Assembly: GCA_030522415.1 (NCBI GenBank)
Contig: CM060125.1
Location: 864,401 to 928,400, forward strand
DNA from: Channallabes apus
Taxonomy: Eukaryota > Chordata > Actinopteri > Siluriformes > Clariidae
Direction of reading: 5' to 3'
DNA length: 64,000 bases
Below, in pieces: positions 10,848 to 22,115 of this stretch (its first letter is position 1; each line of letters starts with the position of its first letter). A program made the position numbers and the translations under genes. The notes under the pieces are model-generated. The model made no database searches. It saw nothing but the letters and a program-made list of their open reading frames with translations, and was not told the DNA's origin.

Positions 10848-10897
10848 GTGGGGGGGGGGTAGGGGGTGGGGGGGGGGTAGGGGGTGGGGGGGGGGGT
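10848..10897 (+). repeat. G-rich tandem tract, potential G-quadruplex
   Basis: Fifty bases are almost entirely G, broken by two 'ta' dinucleotides and single t bases. The unit (G)10-TA-GGGGG-T-(G)n occurs about twice. Several runs of five or more G within a short span meet the usual quadruplex rule. Confidence 0.85.
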
Positions 10898-11839
10898 CTG
10901 TGATGTCCTCGGGCCTAAATAATGTGGGACACAAAAGTAGACCCATGAAACATGAAATGTGGTGCATGTGTGCTCAGTACCTCCAGATAAAAATGTTTTA
11001 AATGAATGAACTTTAGTGCCTTATGCAGTGTTTAGATTTAGATTTTTATTGAACTACTACTAACTTTTCTGGAGTCTCCTGCAGGATGTCTCTTCTGATA
11101 TAGCTTTAGAACATGCAGTACATTTCATGCACATAATAATATAACTCATTTTAAAAATACGTCCCTTAATGTCCAGGTGCTGTTCTGAGTCAGCAGGTTT
11201 TCCACTACCCCTGACCCCTTCATGACCCCTTCATGACCCCTTTCATTACTGACATTCCAACAACATATTTGTTTAAAAAGAAATCAATTACATTTAAATC
11301 TCTCTGAAAGCGGGCTCCGTAAGAGAAACATGGGTGTTTAGAGACGACACTCCTGCTTTCTTTCATCCTCGATTCTTCTTTGTTTCTGCTGTTTAAACTT
11401 TTGTACTGTTTATTTTTTATTTACAGGGAAGTAATTAATTAATTAGATTACTTGGATGAATTAAAGGTAGATTGCAACCCAGCATGTTTTATTTTTATAG
11501 CACCTGCTTTCTTTCTTTTCTTTTTTTTTTTTACTCCTCTGAGCAGGAAAAAAACCTAACTCGTACTCATACAATGTAATCCATGGTGTGTCTGGAGACT
11601 GGAATCGTTATCGAGTAAAGAAAAATGTGGGTAAATAATTTTGTGAACTTTGGAAGGCAGGCAGTTGCGAGGCTTCTTGGTTCCATGCGGTGAGGTGGAT
11701 GGGAAACGGACAGTGCTGGGGGTTATTTTCGATTCCACTTATCCTCTTGCAGTGTTCGGAGAGAAAACCATGTGTGTGTTTTTCAAAATGATTAACTTGT
11801 CTGGGGATTTTGAGAGCGAAGCCACTCACGTATACCTTA
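10898..11839. other. Intronic sequence, nothing coding recognised
   Basis: It contains a short tandem 'catgaccccttt'-type repeat (11213-11245) and a T-run at 11521-11532. No exon or element ends are recognised. Confidence 0.5.
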
Positions 11840-11847
11840 CTTTAGGG

Positions 11848-12310
11848 CAGAGGTGGAAAGAGGAATAACATTGTGTACTCAAGTACAAGTACTGTTACTT
11901 AAGTACAAGTAAAGTTACCATTATAAAAATCTACTCAAGTAAAAGTAAAAAGTAGCTCATTAAAAAATTTACTCAGAGTAAAAGTTACCGAGTTACTTTT
12001 TTATTTTTATTTTATTTAACAGCGGGGGGGGGGGGGGGGGGATGAGGCATTCTAGCGTAGTTCAAAAGAGATGAGCAGATATAAATCTCAAACTAGTTGT
12101 TTTTAACTGAAGGAACACCTTTGCATAATAAAGCTGTTGTCTTTCTTGTGCTTGAAAATCAAAGTGGTCACTTAAATATGGTGTTACGTCCCAGTCTAGG
12201 GTCATACAGCAAAAGACTGGTTCAGGGTTCTATTTTAAACTGTATGGAAATGGTGGTATATGGCAGAAAGAACTAGATCCAATCATTAACTGATGAAATA
12301 ATGAGGTTTG

Positions 12311-12342
<32 letters not shown>

Positions 12343-13009
12343 GGAGGAGGATCAGATTCAGGATGGACCCAGGCCAAAATAATAAACAAAATGGTATTTA
12401 TATTTAGTAGCTAGATTACCTGCAAAAAAAAAACACACAAACAAAAATACAGGTACCTTCCCGGACTCCCTAAACCAAAAACAATGAAATTATCTACAAA
12501 TATATACAAAGACCAACCAAACCAAAGGGACAAAGCAATAATCAAAGTCAATTGGAGACAAAAAGTCAAACCAGAATACACAACCAAATATCAAAACGCC
12601 AAAATCACAACCTCTTTCCTCTTTCCCGCGTCTCTCTCCAGTCGCGCTAGTCGATGACGTCACTCAGGGCGGAAGCGACCGTGTGGAAGGTCAGGAAGAT
12701 GCCGATGTCAGAAAACCTGGAGTGGAGTCTGGAGCGGCGCGCGACCAGGACATGATACACACACGCGGCGCAACGGAGCATTTATACAAAGCTTAATATT
12801 TTTATTATTTTAGCATTTTCATTCATTTATTTTTTACTCAGTAGCGAATATGACTTAAAATGTAGCGAATTACAATACTTCAAACAAAACGTACTTAAGT
12901 AAAAGTAAAATTACAGATTTTTAAAACTACTTTAAAAAGTAGAAATACACAAAAAAACTACTCAATTACAGTAACGCGAGTAAATGTAATCCGTTACTTT
13001 CCACCTCTG
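11848..13009. mobile_element. hAT-type element N3, non-autonomous
   Basis: The ends cagaggtggaaag and ctttccacctctg are inverted repeats. The octamer CTTTAGGG is repeated perfectly outside them (11840-11847 and 13010-13017), as expected for hAT. Subterminal zones are rich in aagtaaaagta/tactcaagta words on both sides. The interior contains a G-run (about 12024-12041), a (CA)n tract (12316-12342) and a CpG-containing block with a full cAMP-response-type palindrome TGACGTCA (12655-12662). No transposase is encoded. Confidence 0.88.
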
Positions 13010-13017
13010 CTTTAGGG

Positions 13018-13576
13018 TCAGTGGCTTTTTATAAGGCCTTACCTACTGTGAAAGCTGAAAAAGATTGAACCCTCCTGTATACAGAACAAAATAAACGGAG
13101 GATCCTGTGCGGTAGTTCTGGATGTTAGATATTCAGTTGAAATGACAATAATGTTGCCACCTTCATCCCCATATGCTCCAGTTGCTTGTCATAGGATGTA
13201 AGTGGGTATGTTAATTGAGTTTCTATTTATGGGTGGTTTCAAGAAACATTTATAATTATGTTTTCACAGTTAAAAAAATAGAAGACATGATGTGGCTTGC
13301 AAGATGAGGTACACTAAAGGCCTGAGCATCGTACTGAAGTAAATATCACTGCCGAACTCATTCTCGGCTCCATGCTTTAACAGGGACGTACTGTATGGAC
13401 TTTATTTTCCAGGTATCCTTAGTTAAATCTCCAGGGAGGAGTCATGTTTTGAGTCGTTCTTTTCTTGTCTTACTTATTTTCTTACTTTTTTAGCAAAGTA
13501 GCAAATTAAAAAAATTATTTTCTAATTTCTAATGAGAATTAAAACAGTAGAAGAGAAGAGGTGGGAATATTAAAAA
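13018..13576. other. Intronic sequence, nothing recognised
   Basis: AT-rich, without repeat termini or exon-like frames. Confidence 0.5.
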
Positions 13577-13588
13577 CTGATAGAAGAT

Positions 13589-13954
13589 TCATTCATTCAT
13601 TCATTTTCTATACCGCTTTATCCTGTATTTAGGGTCGCGGGGGCCTGGAGCCTATCCCAGGAGACTCAGGGCACGAGGCAGGGTACACCCTGGACAGCGT
13701 GCCAATCCATCACAGAGCACACACACACACACACACACACACACTATGGGCAATTTTAGGAACGCCAATTAGCCTAATCTGCATGTCTTTGGACTGTGGG
13801 AGGAAACCGGAGTACCCGGAGGAAACCCACCAAGCACGGGGAGAACATGCAAACTCCATGCACACAGAGACGGGAATCGAGCGTGGCTGGGGAATCGAAC
13901 CCGGACCCTGGAGGTGCAAGGCGACAGTGCTAACCACTACACCACCGCGCCACC
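13589..13954 (-). mobile_element. Full-length tRNA-derived SINE (Mermaid/DANA-like)
   Basis: On the minus strand it begins ggtggcgcggtggtgtagtg, with A-box-like and B-box-like (gggttcgattcc) RNA polymerase III motifs. It continues through 'gtgtgcatggagtttgcatg' and 'ggtttcctccgggtactcc' and ends in an attcattc tail. A perfect 12-bp direct repeat CTGATAGAAGAT flanks it (13577-13588 and 13955-13966), proving insertion by LINE-type retrotransposition. A (CA)n run at 13717-13744 is internal. Its tRNA head is not a functional tRNA gene. Confidence 0.92.
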
Positions 13955-13966
13955 CTGATAGAAGAT

Positions 13967-14681
13967 AAACTGAAAAAAAAAATATTGATAATATTTGTAT
14001 AGAGTAGTTATTAATGTTAAGTTTCTGTAAGCTTGATGTGCCTTGCAGCAGTCCTTCTCTTCTGACTACTCTCTCTCACACTCACATACACAACACACGC
14101 ACATACGTACATCCGCCATAGCATTAAAAGCATTCATATTAAACCCACCTATGTTTTAGGTTCACCGTGTGCCACTGGGGTGGTTCTGACCCCTTAGTGC
14201 ATGACTCTAAAAGCCCTCTGGCTGTGCTGCGGTGTCCTTTGGATCATTTGGGTGCTGTGGGTTGTGAGTTGGGGACTCTGTGAATCTGACTTGTTTACTG
14301 TGAGACATATTTGTTTTGGGTCATTCCTCAGGGGTGTGCTTATTAAAAGTGTGTGCATTCGTGTGTCCATAGCCACACAGGGTTGTCTAGATGAAGACGG
14401 AACACAACTTGCTTGTAGTGGTTCCCTGAGGGGCTGTCTGTAGCATGCGATTTACTACATTTTCACACACAAATGCACACAGACACACACTTCTACATGC
14501 AACGTGGACAAGGCAGTTATCCTGCTCGACATACTGTATCTCCCCCTCAGCTCCACCTCCTCCTGACCTTGTGGTCGTTTCTCATTATTGCTAACACGAT
14601 GGATTATTCCATAAAACATTCATCATAAAGCACAATGTTTAAGATACAGCTCTGAACATATTTAATATGGTATATAGCTGT
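13967..14681. other. Intronic sequence, nothing recognised
   Basis: No element ends, exon or RNA gene is seen. The 80-aa open frame at 14201-14443 lacks family features. Confidence 0.5.
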
Positions 14682-14689
14682 ATATGGAG

Positions 14690-15586
14690 TAGGGCTGGGC
14701 GATATGGCTGAAAACTGTATCACGATATCAGTGTTTCATATCGGTCGATATCGATAATTATTGATATTTTTTATGACCCATTTAAAATAAGGACCAGGAG
14801 AAGAATATATTATATTTAAACATTTTTATTTTAAACTTAATCTTCCTATGATTATAGTCCCATCCGTTATTAAGACAGAAATGTCAACAACCATGGAAAA
14901 ATCAAATAATTAAAATAAAATAATTAAAATGTAAACATACTGTAAGTCTAAAGTCACAATGAACACTTAACAATTATCTCCTAACGTTTAAGGTGCAAAA
15001 TTAAAAGAAAATGTATGAAATGCTTAATAAAGTGTAATAAAATAGTGCAATGCGTTTATTATATCAGATGCCTTTAGAGAAAACTACCCTGGCGGGCCAC
15101 CAGGGGGCAATACCGCGCTGTATACTATGTGTCGTGTGCACTGAATGCAGTAAAAGAAGAATACCGTTTTTCTCCATGCCTCCATTTCTCACACAAAAAG
15201 CAAGTAATATTATAGATGTTAGTTGTGCATATTAATGCAAACATAACAATTGTCATACCAAAGAATAAACTACCCGCCAATGTGGCTAGTGAGACTAAAG
15301 TTATTACCCACATTTGGCGGGTGGGCGGATGCCAATGTCAACGCCATCTTGTCTCCGTTTGTGCTTCCTGAATCGCGACCGTACTACTTCCGGGTCCTAG
15401 AGCCGGTCGTGCGCATGACAGCAACCAAACTAGCTTCGCGAACTGTTTTCTTCCGACAAAGAATAAAAAATATCGAACGTTTTATTTCTGTTTATTTCTG
15501 TTATCGAACGTTTAACACATTTTTTATTGATATCGATCACGTGTCTATCGCGACACATATCGTTATCGTTTTATCGCCCAGGCCTA
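14690..15586. mobile_element. hAT-type element N4, non-autonomous
   Basis: The ends tagggctgggcgatatgg and atcgcccaggccta are inverted repeats, with a perfect 8-bp direct repeat ATATGGAG outside (14682-14689 and 15587-15594). Subterminal sequence repeats 'gatatcgataa' words. The interior has a CpG-rich segment near 15363-15440 with acttccgggtcctag, also found in hAT-N1, so the two families look related. No transposase is present. Confidence 0.88.
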
Positions 15587-15594
15587 ATATGGAG

Positions 15595-16133
15595 GTATTG
15601 TTGTCCTGCGCAAGCTAATTAACGATCTGAAATGCAAGAGGCTTACTGTGATTGGATTTATTAACAAGTGAACTTTTCAAATATGGGTGCCACACTCACT
15701 TGTCAGCAAACAGGAGTGTTGTTACATAAGTCACTTTTTTGTGTGCTCAATAACACCACATGATCTCTGTCTCTGTCAGTAATAACACTATTCGAGCACC
15801 ACATGCTGTAGGTGTTGGTGATGGTTGCTGTGGTGATATACAGTATAAATAACCTCTTGCAGGCTGACCAAAACTAGGCTTGTTATTTACTGAGAAAAAA
15901 AAATTGAATCTCGGACATAAATTAGTTTTGAGAAGTGCAATTTTTGAGGTATGCGTGAGACAACATACATTGTGGTCAGAGAACAAACTTAGGTCTAAGA
16001 CAGATGTGGTAATGAAGACTATTTCTTTCCACTTGTCTTTGAGCAGCAGAAACAATATCAACAACAATAGACGTTGTTCCAAAGCTGTCTAGTGCCTAGT
16101 TGAGATTTTTTTTGGTTGTTGGTGAAGGGGTGC
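15595..16133. other. Intronic sequence, nothing recognised
   Basis: No element ends or exon-like frame. The 111-aa minus and 70-aa plus frames overlap each other and lack domains. Confidence 0.45.
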
Positions 16134-16230
16134 TCGCCGTCACGGTGATTAGAGTCGTTGCCTCACAGCTCCAGTGTCAGTGATTCAGTCACGGCCTCGG
16201 GTTACTCTGTTGTTTGTGTGGGTGTTCTTA
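16134..16230 (+). mobile_element. SINE 5' fragment, degraded
   Basis: 'cgccgtcacggtgattagag', 'tcgttgcctcacagctccag' and 'cggcctcgggttactctg' match the tRNA-like head of the local SINE with many changes. The 3' part is missing. Confidence 0.45.
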
Positions 16231-16895
16231 CATATCCTTTTTAGTTTATTTTGACACATATTCCAGCATCTCTTTTTGTAACTAGTGCTTCAATTTTTTA
16301 TTTACAGAACCTGGAGCTTTGACGCATTCAGTATAGCTTGTATAGATTAAGGTGCCGGTGTGCAAATCTCTGGCATAGAAAGTATAAAATTGCTTCTCAG
16401 AGGCAGCTGAACTGAAGACCTTAAGAAGTGACTTCATTAACACGGCAACGTTGCTTTGGTTAGCTTTTAAAAATGAAGTCAAAACCGAGGGATATCGCCG
16501 TGCAGTTGGTGTCAATTAGGAGCAGCCCTGAGGTTTTCGCACAGTTGGCTTCACATATAAATAGCTCCGCTGAATATTAAAACTTTTACTCGGCTTTCTA
16601 TTTCTGCCCTTTCCTGTTTGATTAGTAGCGCTATCCAAATATGTCCTGAAGGATTAAGGAAATGGTGAGTTGGGGGAAAGTGATAAAATGAGACTCCAGG
16701 GTTATCATCTGTGCTGTGAAACCGGCATGTGACGTCTTGATTATTTATTTTTTTGCTAGTTTGCTGCGGTAGTTTCCTGACTTCAGCATGTCCTGTGATT
16801 AGTTAAGATCTACAGTTAAGATTTGTCCAATCAAAATATATTTACAGGGCTCTTCCTGTCCTCCTGGGACTGTGCTACTTTAGAGTCTGTCTAAA
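16231..16895. other. Intronic sequence, possible regulatory block
   Basis: No gene. About 16520-16660 is repeat-free with mixed composition (agctccgctgaatattaaaa and neighbours). Nothing decisive. Confidence 0.35.
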
Positions 16896-17498
16896 GCCTC
16901 TTTTCCACTGCATAGTACGGCACAGCACGGTTCAGTACAGCTCACTTCGGTTCGGTTCAGTTCGGCTCGGTTTGCGCTTCCACTGCAGTTTAGTAACGCT
17001 TTAGAGTGGGCGGGATTATTCACGTGTCGTTATAGTCGCGGCGCCTCTACTGTCGTGACATCATCGTAAACGCGCCACAAACAAACACACAACAATGGAG
17101 CATATCGACGGCATGGTGTTCTTCATTCTCGGCATGTGGATGTTTTTAACAGCGAGACGAAGGAGTTTGTTTCAAAAGAGGCTGATGGCAGCCAAAGAAA
17201 GTTTTTGGTTAATACAAAAAGGTGCGTCCGATCCTTCTCTGGCTGTTTCTAAATATAGCGGTTCTGTTGTGTCTCGTGTCACAAGTTCGGTGACGCAGTA
17301 ATGACGATTTTCTCCGACCAATCAGTGACCAGCGGAGTTTACACGTCACGTTTTGGTAACGGTTCGGCACGCTCGGAACCTCGGCTGAGGTGGTACTAAA
17401 AAAAGGACCAGGTACCAGGTACTGTTCCCAGTGGAAAACCCCCCAAAAGTGAGCTGAACTGAACCGTGTCGTGCCGTACTATGCAGTGGAAAAGCGCC
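16896..17498. mobile_element. Harbinger/ISL2EU-like MITE
   Basis: The ends cttttccactgcatagtacg (left) and its inverted copy cgtactatgcagtggaaaag (right, 17475-17494) define about 45 bp of inverted repeat that includes 'gcacggttcagt'. Fish PIF-Harbinger/ISL2EU-type elements have termini of this 'CTTTTCCACTGC' kind. The target duplication is unclear, so the superfamily is tentative. A 68-aa open frame at 17095-17301 begins MEHIDGMVF but shows no transposase motifs. Confidence 0.7.
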
Positions 17499-18019
17499 AT
17501 ACTGTATGATCACTGTCACTGATTGATACCACTCTTACGTGCTGCTCCTTTTATAAAAGGTGTCTCAAGTTAACATCAAGCTAATGAAATGTCATTCGGT
17601 TATAATTGACTACATAATTACTATGAAATTCTACTCTGCCATCCAAATGTAAATTACTCAAGGATAACGTTTCTTGCATCGGGTTTATGCCTTTAAACCT
17701 TTACGTGCTGCTCTTTCCTGCTCTCTCTCCCCATGTGCCTTGCTGGGCAGCAAAAACCTGCAGTCTTCCGGAGCAGAATTGCTTGTGGCATGGTGTCTTT
17801 ACTCTGTTTGCTGAGGAGTATAGAGGGAGAGGGGGGTGCCCTTGCAGGGACAGCAGTAGCACAGGCAACGATTGATAAACGCAGTGCCACATTTGCATTA
17901 CAGTGTTCTGTTAACTACAGGACTGGCTATCGATCACCTGAATTTGAATATACTGTACTGTACTCCACAGGGCCATAAAACGGCACTTTTTTGAAACACA
18001 ATGGGCTCTAAAAGAAATC
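17499..18019. other. Intronic sequence with an enhancer-like block
   Basis: About 17680-17945 is repeat-free and includes 'aacgattgataaacgcagtg' and 'cacatttgcattacag', with homeodomain- and octamer-like cores. No exon is recognised; overlapping short open frames on both strands look like chance. Confidence 0.3.
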
Positions 18020-18845
18020 TGCTCTCTTGAAAGTACTGGAATGACAAGCACATGTTTTTGTATGATTGTTTTTGCTATACCTTGAAGACGTTTAAGTTTG
18101 AGGTGAAACTCTGAATATGAGACGATATATCACACTCTAGACGTTTCCTCATATTTACATCTAGATCTGTTAAACGACTTTGAGCATGGCACACTTGTAT
18201 GTGTTTTTTGTCGCCCAGGTTTGCAAGTAATATATGGGAATGCCTGTTCTTGTTTAGAGCCCTTAGTGTGTCTGTGACGTGTATGAAAGGACAAACCAGT
18301 ATGAAAACATACAGTAAGAGCTGTTTATAGGAAGAAGCCAGACATTTTGAATCTGAAAACGAGGGAAATTGAGGGGCAGCACCAGTGCACAAGCATTGGA
18401 CATGTCCAGCAAAAGAAAGAAAAAAAAAACACTAGTGTATTTGCAACCAGACCAGAACAGCCAAGGAAAACAACAGAAATTAATGATGGAAACATTGTGA
18501 GCACTATGACGATAACCCCCAAAAATAACATTCATGTTTACCCATGTCCTGTATCACGATCACTATCCACCACTCAGAGAAGACTTTCAAACAGTCTTCC
18601 ATTCCACAAGATGCAAACCGTTCCTCAGCAGCCAGAATTCTCAAAGAAATATAGAGATGAGTCACAAATGTTCTGGAACCAAGATTAACCCCTAAAAAAG
18701 TGATGGAAAGGCCAACAAAAGGTATTTGCTCATGATCCAAAATATATGTGAGCTGCTAGACGTACAGTAGTGGTAAAAAGTGGCATCATGGCATCTTGCA
18801 TGGCTTCTTTAAGAACAGGCTCGCTAATCTTTATAGATGATCTAC
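18020..18845 (+). mobile_element. Tc1 family A, degenerate copy
   Basis: It runs from the 5' repeat ('cttgaaagtactggaatgac', 'tgaagacgtttaagtttgag', 'tttacatctagatctgttaa') into the transposase. Recognisable words include 'gcacaagcattggacatg', 'ccaaggaaaacaacag', 'acaagatgcaaaccg', 'tatagagatgagtcac' and 'ttctggaaccaagattaacc'. It fades after 'gaacaggctcgctaatcttta'. The product would be the paired-type DNA-binding half and the start of the DDE domain, but many indels destroy the frame and the C-terminal third is lost. It is the best local copy of the family also seen at 4351-4715 and 5586-5745. Confidence 0.75.
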
Positions 18846-18869
18846 AATCAACTTTTTTTTTTGTTTTGT

Positions 18870-19330
18870 TGACGGACGTTCAGGAGGAGGTTGTTCTCTT
18901 AGCTTCTAATCTTCTTCAGTTCGTCTATCTCATTGTTAACAGAAATCAGGCCCAGGTTTTGTCAGCAAACCTGGTGATGGAGTTGGAAGTGGCCATGCAG
19001 TCATTGATGTACAATGCTGCAGTATTGAGGGGGAGAGAGGGTGGAACATATCTGCCCTCCTGTACTGATTTTTGTTTGCCGATCATGATATTGGAGGTCC
19101 ACTGACACAGCTGTTCATAGCCCTCCAACTTGGTGGTATGTACTGTATGAAAAGGATTATGTTAAGTGATTAACTCTTGTCGACAAACAGCATTTTAACA
19201 TAAGTATCTTCCTGTTGTTGAGATGGCTCCGGGCTGTGTGTAGGCCATTGGAATGGTATGTGAACTGTAATGGGTGCAGGGTGTCAGGTAGTGAAGAGGA
19301 GAAGTCCATGTTCTTGATGGCCAGCCCTAA
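18870..19330 (-). mobile_element. LINE reverse-transcriptase relic
   Basis: The minus strand at about 19177-19206 reads TYVKMLFVDK, matching the RT motif A region ('[RK]MLFVDFSSAFNT' in fish L2/Rex-like LINEs). Further 3' (lower coordinates) it reads KQKSVQEG...SLPLNTAALYINDCMA, then RFADKTW at about 18948-18967, where active elements have FADDT. One catalytic aspartate is replaced, and the conserved block normally between LNTGA and LYxxD is deleted. Orientation, order and spacing support a non-LTR RT domain; the exact clade is uncertain. Confidence 0.65.
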
Positions 19331-19664
19331 GGTACAGGTAGCAGTGCATTTCAGAGGATTGTAGATGGTTTTATACAGCTACAGCTTCTGGTTGGAATAC
19401 ATACTGATGGTGGTTTTTGAACTGTAAATCAGTGAAATCGCACAAACGCTTCCGTTAACACTTTGTCCAGAACATGACCTCCCTGCATGATTTGATTTCC
19501 TCAGCTGTGGATGAGATTTGGCTGCTTGCAGAACTGTTCATCTTCTCTTTTTCAAGCTGTCATCTTACAGACCTTTGGCCATTTGATTTTGCCTTTCTCT
19601 GGTGGTCTGTTCGGGCACCCTGGGGATATTTGTCTGTTTGTAGCTTGGGATTTCTTTGTGCTGT
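19331..19664. other. Unassigned sequence between LINE and Tc1 relics
   Basis: Probably more degraded LINE or Tc1 DNA, but I recognise no motif firmly. Confidence 0.35.
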
Positions 19665-20104
19665 GTTCCTGGTATGGAGTGGTTAGTACACATCAAAGAC
19701 GTTCCAAGCAAGCATGACTGGTGAGCCTTTAACATGGTCATGGTCATTAACATGGTGTGCATGTGCAATATGCACCAGGCATATTAGGGTACTAGTGGAT
19801 GCTGACACTCATGTGGATGTTACTTTGACATTTACCACCTACCTAAACATTGTTGCCGTGGTCTTCCCTGATAGCAGTGGCTTCTTTCAGCAGGATAATG
19901 CACCCTGCCACTCTGCAAACATTGTTTAGGAATGGTTTGAGGAACATGACAAACAAGTCTGATCCATGGAGGCCCATCTTGGAACTTGTGGCACTTAAAG
20001 GATGTGTTGCTAATGTATTGGTGCCAGATACCACAGCATATCCTCAGATCCATGCGTCAATGAGTCAGAGCTGTTTTGGCAACATGAGTGGGACCTACAC
20101 AATA

Positions 20105-21403
20105 CAGGTCCTTCTCAAAAAATTAGCATATTGTGATAAAGTTCATTATTTTCTGTAATGTACTGATAAACATTAGACTTTCGTATATTTTAGATTCATT
20201 ACACACAAACTGAAGTAGTTCAAGCCTTTTATTGTTTTAATATTGATGATTGTGGCATACTGTTCAGTAATGTAAAGATAATGTTCAGTTCTGCACTCAA
20301 TACTTGGTCTGGAATCCTTTTGCAGATTCTTGTGTCTTGTGTCCCTCAACTTTCTCTTCACAATATCCCACAGATTCTCTATGGGGTTCAGGTCAGGAGA
20401 GTTGGCAGGCCAATTGAGCACAGTAATACCATGGTCAGTAAACCATTTACCAGTGGTTTTGGCACTGTGAGCAGGTGCCAGGTCGTGCTGAAAAATGAAA
20501 TCTTCATCTCCATAAAGCTTTTCACCAGATGGAAGCATGAAGTGCTCCAAAATCTCCTGATAGCTAGCTGCATTGACCCTGCCCTTGATAAAAACACAGT
20601 GGACCAACACCAGCAGCTGACATGGCACCCCAGACCATCACTGACTGTGGGTACTTGACACTGGACTTCAGGCATTTTGGCATTTCCCTCTCCCCAGTCT
20701 TCCTCCAGACTCTGGCACCTTGATTTCCGAATGACAAGCAAAATTTGCAACCTGTAGCCCATTTCCTGCACACGCCTGTACACGGTGGCTCTGGATGTTT
20801 CTACTCCAGACTCAGTCCACTGCTTCCGCAGGTCCCCCAAGGTCTGGAATCGGTCCTTCTCCACAATCTTCCTCAGGGCCCGGTCACCTCTTCTCGTTGT
20901 GCAGCGTTTTCTGCCACACTTTTTCCTTCCCACAGACTTCCCACTGAGGTGCCTTGATACAGCACTCTGGGAACAGCCTATTCGTTCAGAAATGTCTTTC
21001 TGTGTCTTACCCTCTTGCTTGAGGGTGTCAATGATGGTCTTCTGGACAGCAGTCAGGTCGGCAGTCTTACCCATGATTGCGGTTTTGAGTAATGAACCAG
21101 GCTGGGAGTTTTTAAAAGCCTCAGGAATCTTTTGCAGGTGTTTAGAGTTAATTAGTTGATTCAGATGATTAGGTTAATAGCTCGTTTAGAGAACCTTTTC
21201 ATGATATGCTAATTTTTTGAGATAGGGATTTTGGGTTTTCATGAGCTGTATGCCACAATCATCAATATTAAAACAATAAAAGGCTTGAACTACTTCAGTT
21301 TGTGTGTAATGAATCTAAAATATATGAAAGTCTAATGTTTATCAGTACATTACAGAAAATAATGAACTTTATCACAATATGCAAACTTTTTGAGAAGGAC
21401 CTG
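20105..21403 (-). mobile_element. Tc1 family C element with long inverted repeats
   Basis: The element starts caggtccttctcaaaa and ends ttttgagaaggacctg, flanked by TA (20103-20104 and 21404-21405). The inverted repeats are about 157 bp (20105-20262 against 21247-21403) and differ at only a few positions near the tip and at one internal site, so the insertion is young compared with its host. It carries a transposase gene on the minus strand. At 1299 bp it is shorter than a complete 1.5-1.6 kb long-repeat Tc1, because part of the gene is missing. Confidence 0.93.
20281..21074 (-). pseudogene. Tc1-C transposase, frameshifted and internally deleted
   Basis: Translation from 21074 gives MGKTADLTAVQKTIIDTLKQ, a helix-turn-helix with SERIGCSQSAVSRHL, an AT-hook-like basic stretch (KCGRKRCTTRRGD) and a second helix ending VQEMGYR. 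About 40-50 residues normally following are missing, including the first catalytic Asp. The frame then shifts into CLSFGNQGARVWRKTG, PQSVMVWGAMS and later FIFQHDLAPAHSA (second Asp) and DLNPIENLWDIVKRKL (Glu, 34 residues on: DD34E class). The C-terminus degenerates after KDSRPS. With one catalytic residue gone it cannot cut DNA, but the ends could be moved in trans. Confidence 0.88.
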
Positions 21404-21443
21404 TATTAGACGGATGGTTTTAAGGTTATGGCTTATGGGTGAT

Positions 21444-22115
21444 GTGGCGAACTTTGTTTACATAAAGCTGCTTGGTTGCATGTCTAAATTCCACAGCTTG
21501 TATAAGTGACATGCTGACGCATAAGGAGCTGTGGTACTTGATCCCGTTAGTGTTTCTCTAACATCATACAAAATGCCCAACTTTCCCTAATTAGTGCAAT
21601 ATTGTGTATTTGAACTTCTATTGAAGTACAATTTTGTATTATGATAATAATAATTATTAACAATATCATAATTTTAACAAACTTCAAAATAATTGCTAGA
21701 AAAACAGAACTAGAACACATTTAATAAAATGACAAATTTATTCAACTAGCAAATTGCAATCCAGATTCGACCTAGCTCAACTTTTATTTAGAATTTTGTG
21801 ATTTATAATGACCCTACAGACACACTAAGGGCATAATTGGACGTCTTAGCAAAATCATAAAGTCCAAGGCCTGTGAAGTTTTGTTTAAATTAGCCTTAAT
21901 CTTAATTATTAGCCCTCTAGATTAATTTCAGCTCTGTTCCTGAATGGATAATTGGCATGTATTATACATATGGAGTGTTGTCATCTATATGGATTAATTG
22001 CCAGGCGTTAGGGTTCGAGCACCTACAGTATTAAGCATTTGTATTTTTGTTTCAGTGTAGCATGAAATGAGCTGCTGTATGAGCATAGGTCATTTATTAT
22101 GAGGTTTTTGTTATA
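21444..22115. other. Intronic sequence with a dense homeodomain-motif block
   Basis: No gene. Between about 21740 and 22010 there are many TAAT/ATTA cores in a short space ('aaattagccttaatcttaat', 'tattagccctctagattaat', 'ggataattggcatg') and no repeats. This makes it a good enhancer candidate for a developmental gene intron. Confidence 0.3.

Larger units (their letters stand above)
19665..21443 (+). mobile_element. Tc1 family B relic, interrupted by Tc1-C
   Basis: Recognisable words are 'gtacacatcaaagacgttcc', 'catgtggatgttactttgac', 'ttcagcaggataatgcaccc' (FQQDNAPCH, around the second catalytic Asp), 'ggaatggtttgaggaacatg', 'agataccacagcatatcctc' and 'gggacctacacaata'. Then comes the insertion, then 'ttagacggatggttttaagg', the 3' repeat. 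The segment between about 19720 and 19790 lacks most of the N-terminal half. The element is dead. It is the old host into which 20105-21403 jumped at a TA. Confidence 0.72.

Noticed and set aside
10582..11001. 139-aa open frame
   Set aside because: No domain, runs into the G-rich tract as WGGGRG repeats, no splice or promoter support.
13589..13954. tRNA gene suggested by A- and B-box-like motifs
   Set aside because: The motifs belong to the head of a tRNA-derived SINE with a 12-bp target duplication. No foldable mature tRNA with acceptor stem is seen.
17095..17301. 68-aa frame MEHIDGMVFFILGM... as a host membrane peptide
   Set aside because: It lies wholly inside a TIR element and is more likely a transposon remnant.
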